From: Eisenbergiella porci
GTDB lineage: Bacteria; Bacillota; Clostridia; Lachnospirales; Lachnospiraceae
NCBI RefSeq assembly: GCF_009696275.1
Contig: NZ_VUMI01000020.1
Location: 29,511 to 93,510 of the forward strand
Length of the DNA stretch: 64,000 nt
Direction: 5' to 3'
This document shows, piece after piece, positions 35,904-44,532 of this stretch; positions within the stretch are counted from its first letter, which is position 1; each line of letters opens with the position of its first letter. The notes below the pieces were generated by a model. That model worked only from the letters and a program-made list of their open reading frames with translations. It was not told the DNA's origin and searched no databases. The position numbers were made by a program, and so were the translations under genes.

Positions 35904-36785
35904 TCATTCTTTCACGGAACCCAACGTAATCCCCGTCACAAAATACTTCTGCATAAAAGGATATATAATTAATATGGGCACCGTCGCTATCACTATTTTA
36001 GCAGAATTGAAGGTTCTTTGCGACATCATATTTATGAGCTGCTCCGTTGACAGCTTTGAGGTGTCGGACATATTAATTACCAGGGACTGTATATATGTCT
36101 GCAGCGGAACCTTAGACGGCGTATTGATAAGCAGCATGCCGTCAAAGAAATTGTTCCAGTGCCCCACAATGCTGAACAGAGTAACCGTTGCGATAGCGGG
36201 CTTGGCCAACGGGACGCAGATTAAAGACATCATCTGTATCTGGTTAATTCCATCGATTTTCGCAGATTCTTTGATGGCTTTCGGCTGGTTCCTGAAAAAA
36301 TTCATCAGCAGGATAACATTATAAACCGGCACTGCGGAAGGAATTACCAGCGCCCAGATACTGTTCAGCAGTCCGGTGCCTTTAATCACAAAATACCAGG
36401 GAACCAGGCTCGCCCCAAAAAGCATACAGAAAATGGTGAACCACATGTAGCGGTCTCTGGAAGGGAACTCATCCTTTTCCAAAGACAGCGGATAAGCCAT
36501 CAACACAGTGCATATCAGGTTCAGGCCGCCGCCTAGAATAACCCGTTTCACGGAAACAAAAAAAGCCTGGAAAAATCGGGAATCCTTCAGCAGATATTCA
36601 TAAGAAGCCAGAGTAAATTCCACCGGCCAGAAGCCCACTCTTCCCGCAACAGCCGCATTTTTACTGCTGAATGAAAGCGCCAGTACATGAAGCAGAGGCA
36701 GAAGGCACAGCAGTCCAAGGAGAACGAGAAGCACAGTTACCACAAAATCAAATATTCTGTTTTCCAGCGTTTTATATCTCAGCAT
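35904..36785 (-). CDS. Carbohydrate ABC transporter permease, LplC/YtcP type
   Basis: The 293-residue protein has six predicted membrane helices; the EAA loop that contacts the ATPase is KESAKIDGINQIQMMSLICVPLAKP near residue 185-210. It belongs to the MalG-like permeases of the LplABC (CUT1) family that import oligosaccharides. It pairs with the permease just upstream (gap 11 bases). No ATPase gene is present, as usual for this family, which borrows a shared MsmX-type ATPase. The gene looks intact, but its own binding protein is truncated. Confidence 0.9.
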   Translation of the reverse strand: MLRYKTLENRIFDFVVTVLLVLLGLLCLLPLLHVLALSFSSKNAAVAGRVGFWPVEFTLASYEYLLKDSRFFQAFFVSVKRVILGGGLNLICTVLMAYPLSLEKDEFPSRDRYMWFTIFCMLFGASLVPWYFVIKGTGLLNSIWALVIPSAVPVYNVILLMNFFRNQPKAIKESAKIDGINQIQMMSLICVPLAKPAIATVTLFSIVGHWNNFFDGMLLINTPSKVPLQTYIQSLVINMSDTSKLSTEQLINMMSQRTFNSAKIVIATVPILIIYPFMQKYFVTGITLGSVKE

Positions 36786-36796
36786 ACCCTATCCTC

Positions 36797-37717
36797 CTAA
36801 AAAATGCGGTAATTCGCAAACTTGCGCGCCAGGAAATTGGATGTTACAATCAGCAGAAAGCTGACTACCGATTTCATAAGACCGACCGCCGTTGCCAGCG
36901 AATACTGCGCGCTTTCAAAGCTCATACGGTAAACATAGGTATCTATAATGTCTCCCGTATCGTAAACAATAGGGGAATAAAGGTTATACACCTGATCAAA
37001 GCCCGCATTCAGTACATTGGCAATATTCAGCGTTGCCACAAGGACAACTGTTACTTTAATGCCGGGCAGCGTTATATTCCATATCTTCTGCAGACGGCTG
37101 GCTCCATCAATGGAAGCAGCTTCATACAGCTCCTGATTGATTCCCGCCAGTGCAGCAATAAAAATAATTGCGCCGTACCCGAATTCCTTCCACACATCCG
37201 TTCCAACGATAATTCCCTGAAACAGCTTGTTGCTTCCCAGAAATACAATCGCTTCATCAATGATTCCCAGCTTCATCAGCGCCATATTGATGATACCGCT
37301 TCCGTCCAGGATATCCCTGAAAATCATGGCAAGAATAACCCAGGAAAGGAAATGCGGAAGGAAGCAGACAGTCTGCACTGCCTTTTTAAATCTTTTTCCC
37401 GCCATTTCATAGAGCAGCACCGCGAAAAAAACGGACATTACCAGGTTGAAAACAATTTTTCCCACGGCAATGACCAGCGTATTTCTGAAGATTTTAAAGG
37501 TATCGGGAAGCATGAACATATATTTAAAATTATCCAGGCCGACCCACTTGGATTTAAAAAAGCCAAGGACCGGCTGAAAATTTTCAAAAGCCATAATATT
37601 TTCGAAAAAAGGAAGTATTGTGTAGGTAAACAGCATAAATACCCCGGGGAGAAGCATTAAATGCAGCGGCCATGTATTTTTTAAGGTTATTTTCCTTTTC
37701 TTTTCAACTTTTTTCAT
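36797..37717 (-). CDS. Carbohydrate ABC transporter permease, LplB type
   Basis: A 306-residue MalF-like permease with six predicted helices and the EAA loop YEAASIDGASRLQKIWNITLPGI near residue 205-225. The start at 37717 is chosen because AGGAG lies eleven bases upstream and MKKVEKKRKITLKN is the usual basic N-terminus; a longer frame runs to 37804. It is the partner of the LplC-type permease. The gene is intact, although its promoter and the binding protein 5' end are missing. Confidence 0.88.
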   Translation of the reverse strand: MKKVEKKRKITLKNTWPLHLMLLPGVFMLFTYTILPFFENIMAFENFQPVLGFFKSKWVGLDNFKYMFMLPDTFKIFRNTLVIAVGKIVFNLVMSVFFAVLLYEMAGKRFKKAVQTVCFLPHFLSWVILAMIFRDILDGSGIINMALMKLGIIDEAIVFLGSNKLFQGIIVGTDVWKEFGYGAIIFIAALAGINQELYEAASIDGASRLQKIWNITLPGIKVTVVLVATLNIANVLNAGFDQVYNLYSPIVYDTGDIIDTYVYRMSFESAQYSLATAVGLMKSVVSFLLIVTSNFLARKFANYRIF

Positions 37718-37844
37718 GTAACCATACACTCCTGTCATATTTTTCACAGAGCGATTCCTATTACGATACAAAATGCGGTATCCTGCAAGAAGGAAGAACC
37801 CCATAGGATTCTCCCTTCTTTCTCAGGTATCCTTACCGTTATTT

Positions 37845-38510
37845 TTACTGTTTCAGGGCTTCAAGCTCAGCAATAATATCACTGCCGCCCAGAGCATTCC
37901 ACTGCTCCACATATTCATCAAAGGCATCTATCGATGCTTCTCCGTTCAGTATCTTTAAAAAGGTTTCATCCTCCAGCTTCTCCAGTGTCTCCCACTTGCT
38001 GTCCATTGTTTCTGTCCGGGAATAAGAAGCGTCAAATACCTGATTCATATTGCCGGCTTCCTGACCCAGAAGGCCTGCACTGCGGACATAAGCCCATCCG
38101 GCAAGATTATTTGCTTCCTCCGCCGCTTTTACATCCTCTGTTGCCGCCTGATAGGATTCATACCACTGCAGCGCTTCACCGGAAAGCTCGGATTCTTCTT
38201 TTTCCCCGTTCACTACGGCCAATGCCGCAAGCGCTTTTCCTTCCTTGTCGTCATACCTGGAAAGCAGTATGGAAAAAGGCATTGTTGTCCAGCTGTAAGG
38301 ATCGGTAGGCTCAGCCTTCAGGCTTACACCCTGATCCTGGTCAATATCAAACTGATAATTCATCGTCTTGATCGCAGCTTCCTTAACTGCTTCGGAAGAA
38401 CCGGCCTTCACTACCAGATAGCTTCCGGAAGGGGAAATCATCGCCGTATTATATTTTCCGTCATCCGCAAGCGGCGCAAGATAGCAGTTCCAGAAAACGG
38501 AAAAGACGGA
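37845..38510 (-). pseudogene. Extracellular solute-binding protein, C-terminal remnant
   Basis: The frame encodes the C-terminal 220 or so residues of an LplA-type sugar-binding lipoprotein: FWNCYLAPLADDGKYNTAMI, then WNALGGSDIIAELEALKQ at the end. A full protein is about 500-550 residues with a lipoprotein signal. Here the N-terminal 300 or more residues, the lipobox and any ribosome site are gone. The frame stays open to about 38510, where it meets the equally beheaded, oppositely oriented regulator gene. Loss of both 5' ends at one point implies a single deletion across the divergent promoters. The protein cannot work as a binding protein. Confidence 0.85.
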
Positions 38511-39266
38511 ATGCTGCCCAGGGAGATCCGCAGCCTGATGCCTGATAAAGGGGAACTGCTGTTACTGACAGCCGAGTCCGGAAGCCTCAGCTCCCTCTTT
38601 AACCTGAAGGCTGAAATCTGTCAGCTTGCCAGCCAGTTTTTTAATTATCCCGCCCGATGTATTCCCATTGATTCCCAATTTCTTCTGCTTGCTGTGGATT
38701 TTTCAATCCCGGCGGATGAAGAATGCGGCAATGCAAAGAAAAGGGCAGATAAATTTGTGGAACGGCTTAAGAATATGTACCATCTGCCGTTTCGCGGAAC
38801 TTCTTCTTCCATGCCTGCCCCGGAACAGCTTCTGCCGACGGTACAGGCCATGAAACTGTCTCTCTCCGATACGCCCCCGGAGCCTTCTGAAAATAAACAG
38901 GAAATTAAAAACCTGGACTCTGCAAACGGAAAGGTACGGTTTGTCTGCGAATATATCTCCACTCATTATCAGGAGAATTTAAGCCTGGAGGCACTGGCAG
39001 AAATTTCCTATCTCCATCCTGATTATCTGTCGCGGATTTTCAAGAAAGAAACGGGAATGAACCTGAACCGCTACATAAAGACCTTCCGGCTCAATCAGGC
39101 CTGCCGCCAGCTGGAAACCACACAGCAGAAAATCACAGCCATCAGCGCCTCTGTCGGTTACCAGAACTGTGCCTACTTTATCCGTTCCTTTACGGAGCAT
39201 TTCGGAATCAGCCCTGAAAAATACCGTCAGCAGCACAACCAGTTTTCCGGAGGGAAATCATTATGA
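38511..39266 (+). pseudogene. YesN-type AraC response regulator, receiver domain lost
   Basis: The remaining 251 residues are the middle and DNA-binding parts of a YesN-like regulator: a linker domain, then two helix-turn-helix units of the AraC type (FVCEYISTHYQENLSLEALA, YLSRIFKKETGMNLNRYIK and ACRQLETTQQKITAISASVG). The N-terminal receiver domain with its phospho-acceptor Asp is absent; a full protein is about 500-540 residues. The ATG at 38511 has no ribosome site and the frame simply continues upstream into the antisense of the binding-protein gene. It overlaps the YesM kinase by ATGA. Confidence 0.8.
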
Positions 39267-41014
39267 GAACTTTAGACCTGTTTTTCCGATATATACGTGA
39301 TATGAAGCTTAAGACAAAGCTCATCTGTATCTATATCATCGCTTCCTTTTCGGCGCTTTTCCTTCTTCTGATAGTATTGAAGGCCGCCCTGGGGAAGCAG
39401 CTTTTTTCCCATGAACAATCCATGCTGAGCAATGCGCTCAATCAAAGCATCTCCCAATTGGATGCCCAGATAAATGACACCATTAATCTTTCAAATGTAA
39501 TCTATAATAATGACGATATTATAAGCGCAATCAATGTGGACTACGGGAAAGATTATTTCAAAATGTATACTGCCTACAGCAATATCATAAAACCGGAGCT
39601 ATACATTTATAAATGCCTGATTCCGGAGGTTACCGATATCCTGCTTTATTCCTCCTGTGGGATTTTCCCCCACAAAAATCTGGTAAACAGTCTGTCAGAT
39701 CTGGAAACAGAACCCTGGTTTCCGGAAATAAAGGATATCCATACTCCCAGCTGGATAGTAACCGGCACAAAGGAGAGCCCCAGCCTGGCATCCATACGTA
39801 TGCTTCCCAAGATACCCTCCTATCCATTTGACAATTATCTGTATCTGGAAATGGATTATAAGAATTTTTTCGCCTGCACCAATTCCATCAGCCAGGACGC
39901 CTATGGTCTTGTTATCGCCGGAAAAAACAATTCCCTGATTTATCAGTACCATTCCTTCCCCGGGGATGACTTTCCTGTGAATGCACAGGAGCTGCTGACG
40001 GATTATGAAAAAACCGTGGAGGAATACGGCAGCCGCTATATTTTTCTTTCAGCGCCTGTAGAATCTGCCGGATGGACTATTTACTATTACAGTCCTATCA
40101 GCAATGTGAAAGGGACGGTAGAACGGACAATCTTTACCTCATTCTTTTTGATAGCCCTCTGTTTCACCATACTTTTCCTGCTCACCTTTTTTACCGTTAA
40201 CTCTATCCTTTCCCCCCTCAGACAGCTGACCGGGGTGATAAGCAAAATATCCCTGGCAGACATTGAGAAGCATGAGCTGCTGATTATCCCCAACCGGAAT
40301 GATGAAATCGGAAAGCTGATTCACACCTTTAATTCCATGCTGAAAAGGATACGTTCTCTTATTGATGAAGCTTATGTACAGAAGCTGAAAGCAAAGGAAT
40401 ATCAGCTGAACGCCCTGCGCGCTCAGATTAACCCGCATTTTCTTTACAATACGCTTTCATTGATAAGCGCACGGGCTATTATAGCGGAGCAAACCGAAAT
40501 CAGTGAAACAGTGCAGCTTCTGACACTTTTTTACCGGACTTCCCTGAATAAAGGGCAGGATACTACCACCATACGGAATGAACTGGAGAACATAAAGGCT
40601 TATATTTCAATCCAGCTGATTCTTACAAGCCATTCCTTCCTTGTGGAATATCAGCTGGAGGAAACTCTTCTGGAGCTGCCTATTCCCTGCCTGATACTGC
40701 AGCCCATTGTTGAAAATGCCATCGAGCATGGCCTGCGCAGCAGCCGCAAACAGCCCAGAAGGCTTATTATCGCCCTGTCAGAGGAAAAAGGAATATGCTT
40801 TATCCGGGTAAGCGATAATGGCTGCGGCATTCCCCCCGACAAAATGCAGGGGCTTTTCGCCTGTGAAACAACGCATATCGGGATAAAAAACGTAAACGAG
40901 AGGCTGAAGCTTTCCTACGGAGATAATCTGGGCCTGATAATAAACAGTGAGGCGGACAACGGCACTGAAGTCATTATCAGAATACCGCTGCAGAAAAACA
41001 GTCCTAAACCCTGA
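39263..41014 (+). CDS. YesM-type sensor histidine kinase
   Basis: The 583-residue kinase has a first membrane segment (about 17-37), an extracellular domain to about 288, a second membrane helix (about 291-318), a HAMP domain, the His-kinase box QINPHFLYNTLSLISA with the phospho-acceptor near H392, and a GHKL ATPase domain with VENAIEHGL and DNGCGIPPDK. Such kinases sense extracellular sugars and control the adjacent ABC operon with a YesN partner. The gene is intact, but its partner regulator lacks the receiver domain, so phosphotransfer within this locus looks impossible. The ATG overlaps the regulator stop (ATGA). Confidence 0.92.
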   Translation: MRTLDLFFRYIRDMKLKTKLICIYIIASFSALFLLLIVLKAALGKQLFSHEQSMLSNALNQSISQLDAQINDTINLSNVIYNNDDIISAINVDYGKDYFKMYTAYSNIIKPELYIYKCLIPEVTDILLYSSCGIFPHKNLVNSLSDLETEPWFPEIKDIHTPSWIVTGTKESPSLASIRMLPKIPSYPFDNYLYLEMDYKNFFACTNSISQDAYGLVIAGKNNSLIYQYHSFPGDDFPVNAQELLTDYEKTVEEYGSRYIFLSAPVESAGWTIYYYSPISNVKGTVERTIFTSFFLIALCFTILFLLTFFTVNSILSPLRQLTGVISKISLADIEKHELLIIPNRNDEIGKLIHTFNSMLKRIRSLIDEAYVQKLKAKEYQLNALRAQINPHFLYNTLSLISARAIIAEQTEISETVQLLTLFYRTSLNKGQDTTTIRNELENIKAYISIQLILTSHSFLVEYQLEETLLELPIPCLILQPIVENAIEHGLRSSRKQPRRLIIALSEEKGICFIRVSDNGCGIPPDKMQGLFACETTHIGIKNVNERLKLSYGDNLGLIINSEADNGTEVIIRIPLQKNSPKP

Positions 41015-41027
41015 AATTATCGAAACG

Positions 41028-41076
41028 AAAAAGAGTGGCCGCCGGTTTTATATTTCGCCTGGCAGCCACTCTTTTT
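41028..41076 (+). terminator. Terminator of yesM
   Basis: AAAAAGAGTGGC (41028-41039) pairs with GCCACTCTTTTT (41065-41076). The 12-bp stem ends in a run of five T, 13 bases after the kinase stop. Confidence 0.8.
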
Positions 41077-41150
41077 ATGAAACCATATGTCACTTACACC
41101 ATACCTACAGCCAACACAGCGGACAGACCATAAAAGCCCGGCGCCATCAT

Positions 41151-42050
41151 TCAGCTTATCATTTCCGCACCAATCTCATATTTCCATTCCCCGTTCTTAT
41201 ATTCCGCAGTCACATCATGAAAATAATAAGCGCCGGTTCCGCTTCTGTATTTTTCCGCATTGCAGGTCACTTTTCCATTTTGGTTGGAAAGCTCCTCTAT
41301 CGTTACAAGAATCCCGTTTTCTATTCCCTTTTCCCGATCAAGGATCCCCTGCGCAGCCAGTTCCTCCTGTGTGGACTGAGAACCGAATCCGCCGAAATAC
41401 GTGCCTCCCAGATAAGCCAGCCCTTCTTTCTCCCCTTCGCTTAAAGAGGCAACCGACGTAAAATCAAAATAGCTTTCCGTAATACCTTCATTCAGTCCCG
41501 GATCTGTCTTCGCCAAATCCTGAAGCAGCTGCAGATAAAGCAAAAATTCCGGGTTTCCCGACTCCCCGGTGAGCTTCAGAGCGGAATAAGTAAACTGCGC
41601 CGGATAGCTTTCCTCCACACCTCCATTCCAGGTCAGCTCCACTATCATTCCCGGAACCAGCGCAGACAGCCCTATCGTTTCACCGTCCTGGTTTTCCAGG
41701 ATATTTCCGTGCCCGATGCGGCAAAGCCCCGGATAGGCATTGTCCATTCCACAGGCCAGAAGTCCATCCTGTGTTACCTCGAATATTTCAAAGCGGCCTT
41801 TCACTTCATCGTCACCCGCATCCGTTTCCGGTACTTTTCCCTCCTGCTCCTGCATATCCGTTCCGGGCGCCGTTTTTTCTGTTCCGTCTGCCGGTGTTTG
41901 CGTTTCTTCCTTTCGGGTATTTCCGGCTTCTGTCTCTATTTTCAACGGTTCCTCCGCCGCAGTCTCTTTCCCGCTTCCCTGTCTGCCGCATGCTGTCAGC
42001 AAAAACGCCAGACTGACAAAAATAAGAACTGTTAACTTCTTTTTCCGCAT
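41151..42050 (-). CDS. Lipoprotein with unknown two-part C-terminal region
   Basis: The signal peptide MRKKKLTVLIFVSLAFLLTA is followed directly by Cys-21, a typical lipobox (LLTAC), so the protein is attached to the outer face of the membrane. Residues about 25-75 are a low-complexity Glu/Thr/Lys/Pro stretch likely to be a spacer. A first globular region (about 75-175, FEIFEVTQDGLLACGMD) may be a small beta domain of the DUF3221/OB kind; the last part (about 180-299) is not recognised. It lies between the decayed sugar locus and rpmF, transcribed alone on the minus strand. Confidence 0.75.
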   Translation of the reverse strand: MRKKKLTVLIFVSLAFLLTACGRQGSGKETAAEEPLKIETEAGNTRKEETQTPADGTEKTAPGTDMQEQEGKVPETDAGDDEVKGRFEIFEVTQDGLLACGMDNAYPGLCRIGHGNILENQDGETIGLSALVPGMIVELTWNGGVEESYPAQFTYSALKLTGESGNPEFLLYLQLLQDLAKTDPGLNEGITESYFDFTSVASLSEGEKEGLAYLGGTYFGGFGSQSTQEELAAQGILDREKGIENGILVTIEELSNQNGKVTCNAEKYRSGTGAYYFHDVTAEYKNGEWKYEIGAEMIS

Positions 42051-42222
42051 ATTAATTACTCCTCCATTTCCTGCAGTCCCTGCAGCCGCCCTTACATCCC
42101 TCCGCCGCAGTCATCATTGTGTTTCATTATCAATTGCCCATTCCTGAGCATCCGCACCCGTACTTTATTATACACGATTCCTGCATGTTAACCAACCATT
42201 CCTTCTCTCACCGGCAAATAGT

Positions 42223-42268
42223 AAAAAAAGAAATCCATCTATTTCAAAACTGAAATACGATGGATTTC
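42223..42268 (-). terminator. Terminator of the DUF177-rpmF operon
   Basis: On the minus strand GAAATCCATC pairs with GATGGATTTC around an inner ATTTCA/TGAAAT stem, followed by T7. It lies about 150 bases after the rpmF stop, beyond a repeat element. Confidence 0.8.
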
Positions 42269-42302
42269 CATGATAGACTGTTCTGTGTTCCCTGCCGCTT
42301 AA

Positions 42303-42395
42303 TCAAAGACCCCGCTACAAGCAACGGGGTCTTTGACCCTCGCGGCAGTCGCCAAATATCCATGCAAGCATGGCTACTTGGCTCGTTGCTCGCGG
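42303..42395. repeat. REP-like palindromic element after rpmF
   Basis: Two hairpins stand together: a perfect 12-bp stem TCAAAGACCCCG/CGGGGTCTTTGA (42303-42314 with 42325-42336), and a stem of about 15 bp with two mismatches formed by 42351-42365 and 42368-42382. The second is flanked by direct repeats CTCGCGG (42339-42345 and 42389-42395). It has the look of an extragenic palindrome family. Confidence 0.55.
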
Positions 42396-42414
42396 GAATA
42401 AAGCGGGATAACAA

Positions 42415-42597
42415 TTAGTTTTCTACGGAAACGATCTCTCTCTTGTTGTATGAGCCACAAGCCTTGCAAACTCTGTGAGGCATCATCAGTGCGCCGCATT
42501 TGCTGCACTTAACCAGTGTCGGAGCGCTCATTTTCCAGTTTGCTCTTCTCTTATCTCTTCTGGATTTAGAAGATTTATTCTTAGGACAGATAGACAT
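42415..42597 (-). CDS. rpmF: 50S ribosomal protein L32
   Basis: The 60-residue protein has the zinc ribbon of L32: CSKCGALMMPHRVCKACG, four Cys. It begins MSICPKNKSSKSRRDKRRAN and follows the DUF177 gene by three bases. In most Firmicutes plsX comes next; here a 7-kb segment intervenes. Confidence 0.97.
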   Translation of the reverse strand: MSICPKNKSSKSRRDKRRANWKMSAPTLVKCSKCGALMMPHRVCKACGSYNKREIVSVEN

Positions 42598-42600
42598 TAC

Positions 42601-43125
42601 TTACACCTCCTTGTTCTCACGAAAGATATCCATAATTGCCGCCATTCTGGGGTCCGGAACAAAGGTGTCGCAATCGCATGTCCCTTCATTCAAATCTTTC
42701 CCGCAGACACTGCAAAGTCCTTTGCAGTCCTCTTTACAGAGAATTTTCATCGGCCAGCATGTAATGATTTCATTGCTTATCAGGCTGTCTACATTCAGCT
42801 GATATCCTTCCAGGAATCCGCTTTCCTCATCCTGTTCCTCCGCATTAGCCACATCGGGCGATACGGCAGCCACAGAAGCGTGAACCGCAAATTCTCTTGT
42901 TACTTCACGAAGGCACCTGTCACATTTCAACTCCACAGTCACCTCTGCATCTGCTTCAATCAACGCTCTCCCCTGACCATTGTTGGCAAGAGTAAGCCTG
43001 ACGGGTGTTTTCTCAAGAATCCTGAAATCCTCACCCTGAAATCGTATGCTTGTCAGCTCCAGAGGAACCTCTTTTGTAACAGACTTTTCTTCTTCTGTAA
43101 AGACATCTGTCAAATTGATTAACAT
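42601..43125 (-). CDS. DUF177 (YceD) ribosome-associated protein
   Basis: A 174-residue DUF177 protein with two Cys pairs, CDRCLREVTREF and a later CKGLCSVCGKDLNEGTCDC, likely to bind zinc. The family precedes rpmF and is linked to 23S rRNA accumulation in plants and bacteria. Its start is preceded by GGGAG. It is the first gene of the operon driven by the consensus promoter at 43177-43205. Confidence 0.93.
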   Translation of the reverse strand: MLINLTDVFTEEEKSVTKEVPLELTSIRFQGEDFRILEKTPVRLTLANNGQGRALIEADAEVTVELKCDRCLREVTREFAVHASVAAVSPDVANAEEQDEESGFLEGYQLNVDSLISNEIITCWPMKILCKEDCKGLCSVCGKDLNEGTCDCDTFVPDPRMAAIMDIFRENKEV

Positions 43126-43176
43126 AGTAGACTCCCAACGAATCCGGTCAAGCCGAATCCCATTCGCACTTCAACA

Positions 43177-43205
43177 ATTATACATAACCATGCACATTTT
43201 GTCAA
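43177..43205 (-). promoter_or_regulatory. Perfect consensus promoter of DUF177-rpmF
   Basis: On the minus strand TTGACA (43200-43205), exactly 17 bases and TATAAT (43177-43182): all twelve consensus bases match. The predicted start is about 43170, giving a leader of about 45 bases. Confidence 0.88.
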
Positions 43206-43221
43206 CCACCAAATTTTCCTT

Positions 43222-44520
43222 CTATTCATCCCGCACAATACCATGTCCCAGCAGATAATTCTTCCAAAGCTGGTAGTACTTCGCTTTCAAATGTATCTGG
43301 TCAAAGGTATATTCCGTCACCAGGTCGCCGTTGGCATCGCAGACCGCATCATTTACTTCCAGATAGAAGATATCCTGATTGTTGGCCATGGCTGCCAGCG
43401 CCTCGTTCCTTTCATTAATAGCGGCATTGTTGAACACCTTATCCGTACGGCTCTTTTCACCGCTTACGCGCATGATTCCCTGTACGAAAATAATAGCCTC
43501 CGGCTGCAGCTGTCGTATCCGGTTCACAGTGTCGGCATAAACGGTAAAGAAGCTTTGCGTTGTCCCTCTTCCCAGCTCATTGATTCCCAGCATTATATAG
43601 ATCTTCTTAAACTGCTTCTGTGACAGTGCCTCTTCAATCGTCACCTTCGTGCCGTCGTCCAGCTGGGCCACCTTTTTGGGCGATTCAAATACATTATAAA
43701 TCGTCAGCGAGGTCGCCGCATAGAAGGTAGCGCGATCCCGCATTCCTGCGTATTCACACAATCCCACCGTTCTGGAATCCCCAATGAACAGCGCGTCATT
43801 AAAATAATCCTCGCTCACCGTAGTGAATTCATATGTTTTATTGGTATCCTCTTCCGAAGCACCCTGCTGTTCCTGCCCCTCTGCCAGCTGTTCCTGGCTC
43901 TGTGCTCCGTTCTCCGGCGCATTTTCCGGGTTCTCAGCCTGGGAAGCCCCTACCCCTTCAGCCGGAACCTGATTTTCGGATACGCCTCCGCCGTCCGGTA
44001 TCTGCATGGGAATTTCCTGCTTTATCTGCTCCGGAGCCGGTTGATTGATCAGCTTTCCGAACTTATCATACATCGGCTGCACGGGATTGCCTGATACCAG
44101 TCCGTCCCCCGCCAGGAAATTGCCGCTGACCGAGTTCTGCGATACACTGCCCTGCCCGTTTCCCTCAGCCTGATCTGACCCATTATCCGAATCCTGGGTA
44201 GCCTGTGTTTCCTCAGGTTCCGGCATTTCCGCCGTATCCGGAACATTTTCCAGGGCTTGCGTTTCCTGCAAAACGCTGTTCTCAGTATCTGTTCCCGCTT
44301 CCGCCATCGTCTGGCTGGCATCGCTACTGCCGAACAGCTCCCACGGATACACGCCGTCCTTCCATCCCTGAAAAACCAGAGACAGCCCCGGCGTCATCCA
44401 CCCGTCCGGCTTACTGTAGGCTGCATAGATACTGTGCTCACCTGCGTACCCGGCTCCTGTTATTACCAGCCCGCTCACAAGCAAAAGCAGAAAGAGCGGA
44501 CATTTTTTCCAATTCTTCAT
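43222..44520 (-). CDS. Secreted SGNH/GDSL hydrolase, partner of MBOAT
   Basis: The 432-residue protein has an N-terminal hydrophobic segment (residues 8-26), a long low-complexity Gln/Glu/Pro/Asn-rich region (about 65-230), and a C-terminal SGNH hydrolase domain: LFIGDSRTVG with the nucleophile near S248, GINELGRG, and FDQIHLKAKYY with the catalytic Asp-His near 410-413. Its gene starts 12 bases after the MBOAT gene. Such pairs add and transfer or remove acyl groups on cell-wall polysaccharides outside the cell. The acyl donor and acceptor here are unknown. Its stop lies 17 bases before the rpmF operon promoter. Confidence 0.88.
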   Translation of the reverse strand: MKNWKKCPLFLLLLVSGLVITGAGYAGEHSIYAAYSKPDGWMTPGLSLVFQGWKDGVYPWELFGSSDASQTMAEAGTDTENSVLQETQALENVPDTAEMPEPEETQATQDSDNGSDQAEGNGQGSVSQNSVSGNFLAGDGLVSGNPVQPMYDKFGKLINQPAPEQIKQEIPMQIPDGGGVSENQVPAEGVGASQAENPENAPENGAQSQEQLAEGQEQQGASEEDTNKTYEFTTVSEDYFNDALFIGDSRTVGLCEYAGMRDRATFYAATSLTIYNVFESPKKVAQLDDGTKVTIEEALSQKQFKKIYIMLGINELGRGTTQSFFTVYADTVNRIRQLQPEAIIFVQGIMRVSGEKSRTDKVFNNAAINERNEALAAMANNQDIFYLEVNDAVCDANGDLVTEYTFDQIHLKAKYYQLWKNYLLGHGIVRDE

Positions 44521-44532
44521 TATTATGCCACC

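Larger units (their letters stand above)
42051..42414. other. Gap downstream of rpmF with terminator and repeats
   Basis: This 364-base gap holds, from right to left on the minus strand, a REP-like palindrome region (42303-42395), the strong rpmF terminator (42223-42268) and the upstream region of the lipoprotein gene. No coding sequence is seen. Confidence 0.6.
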
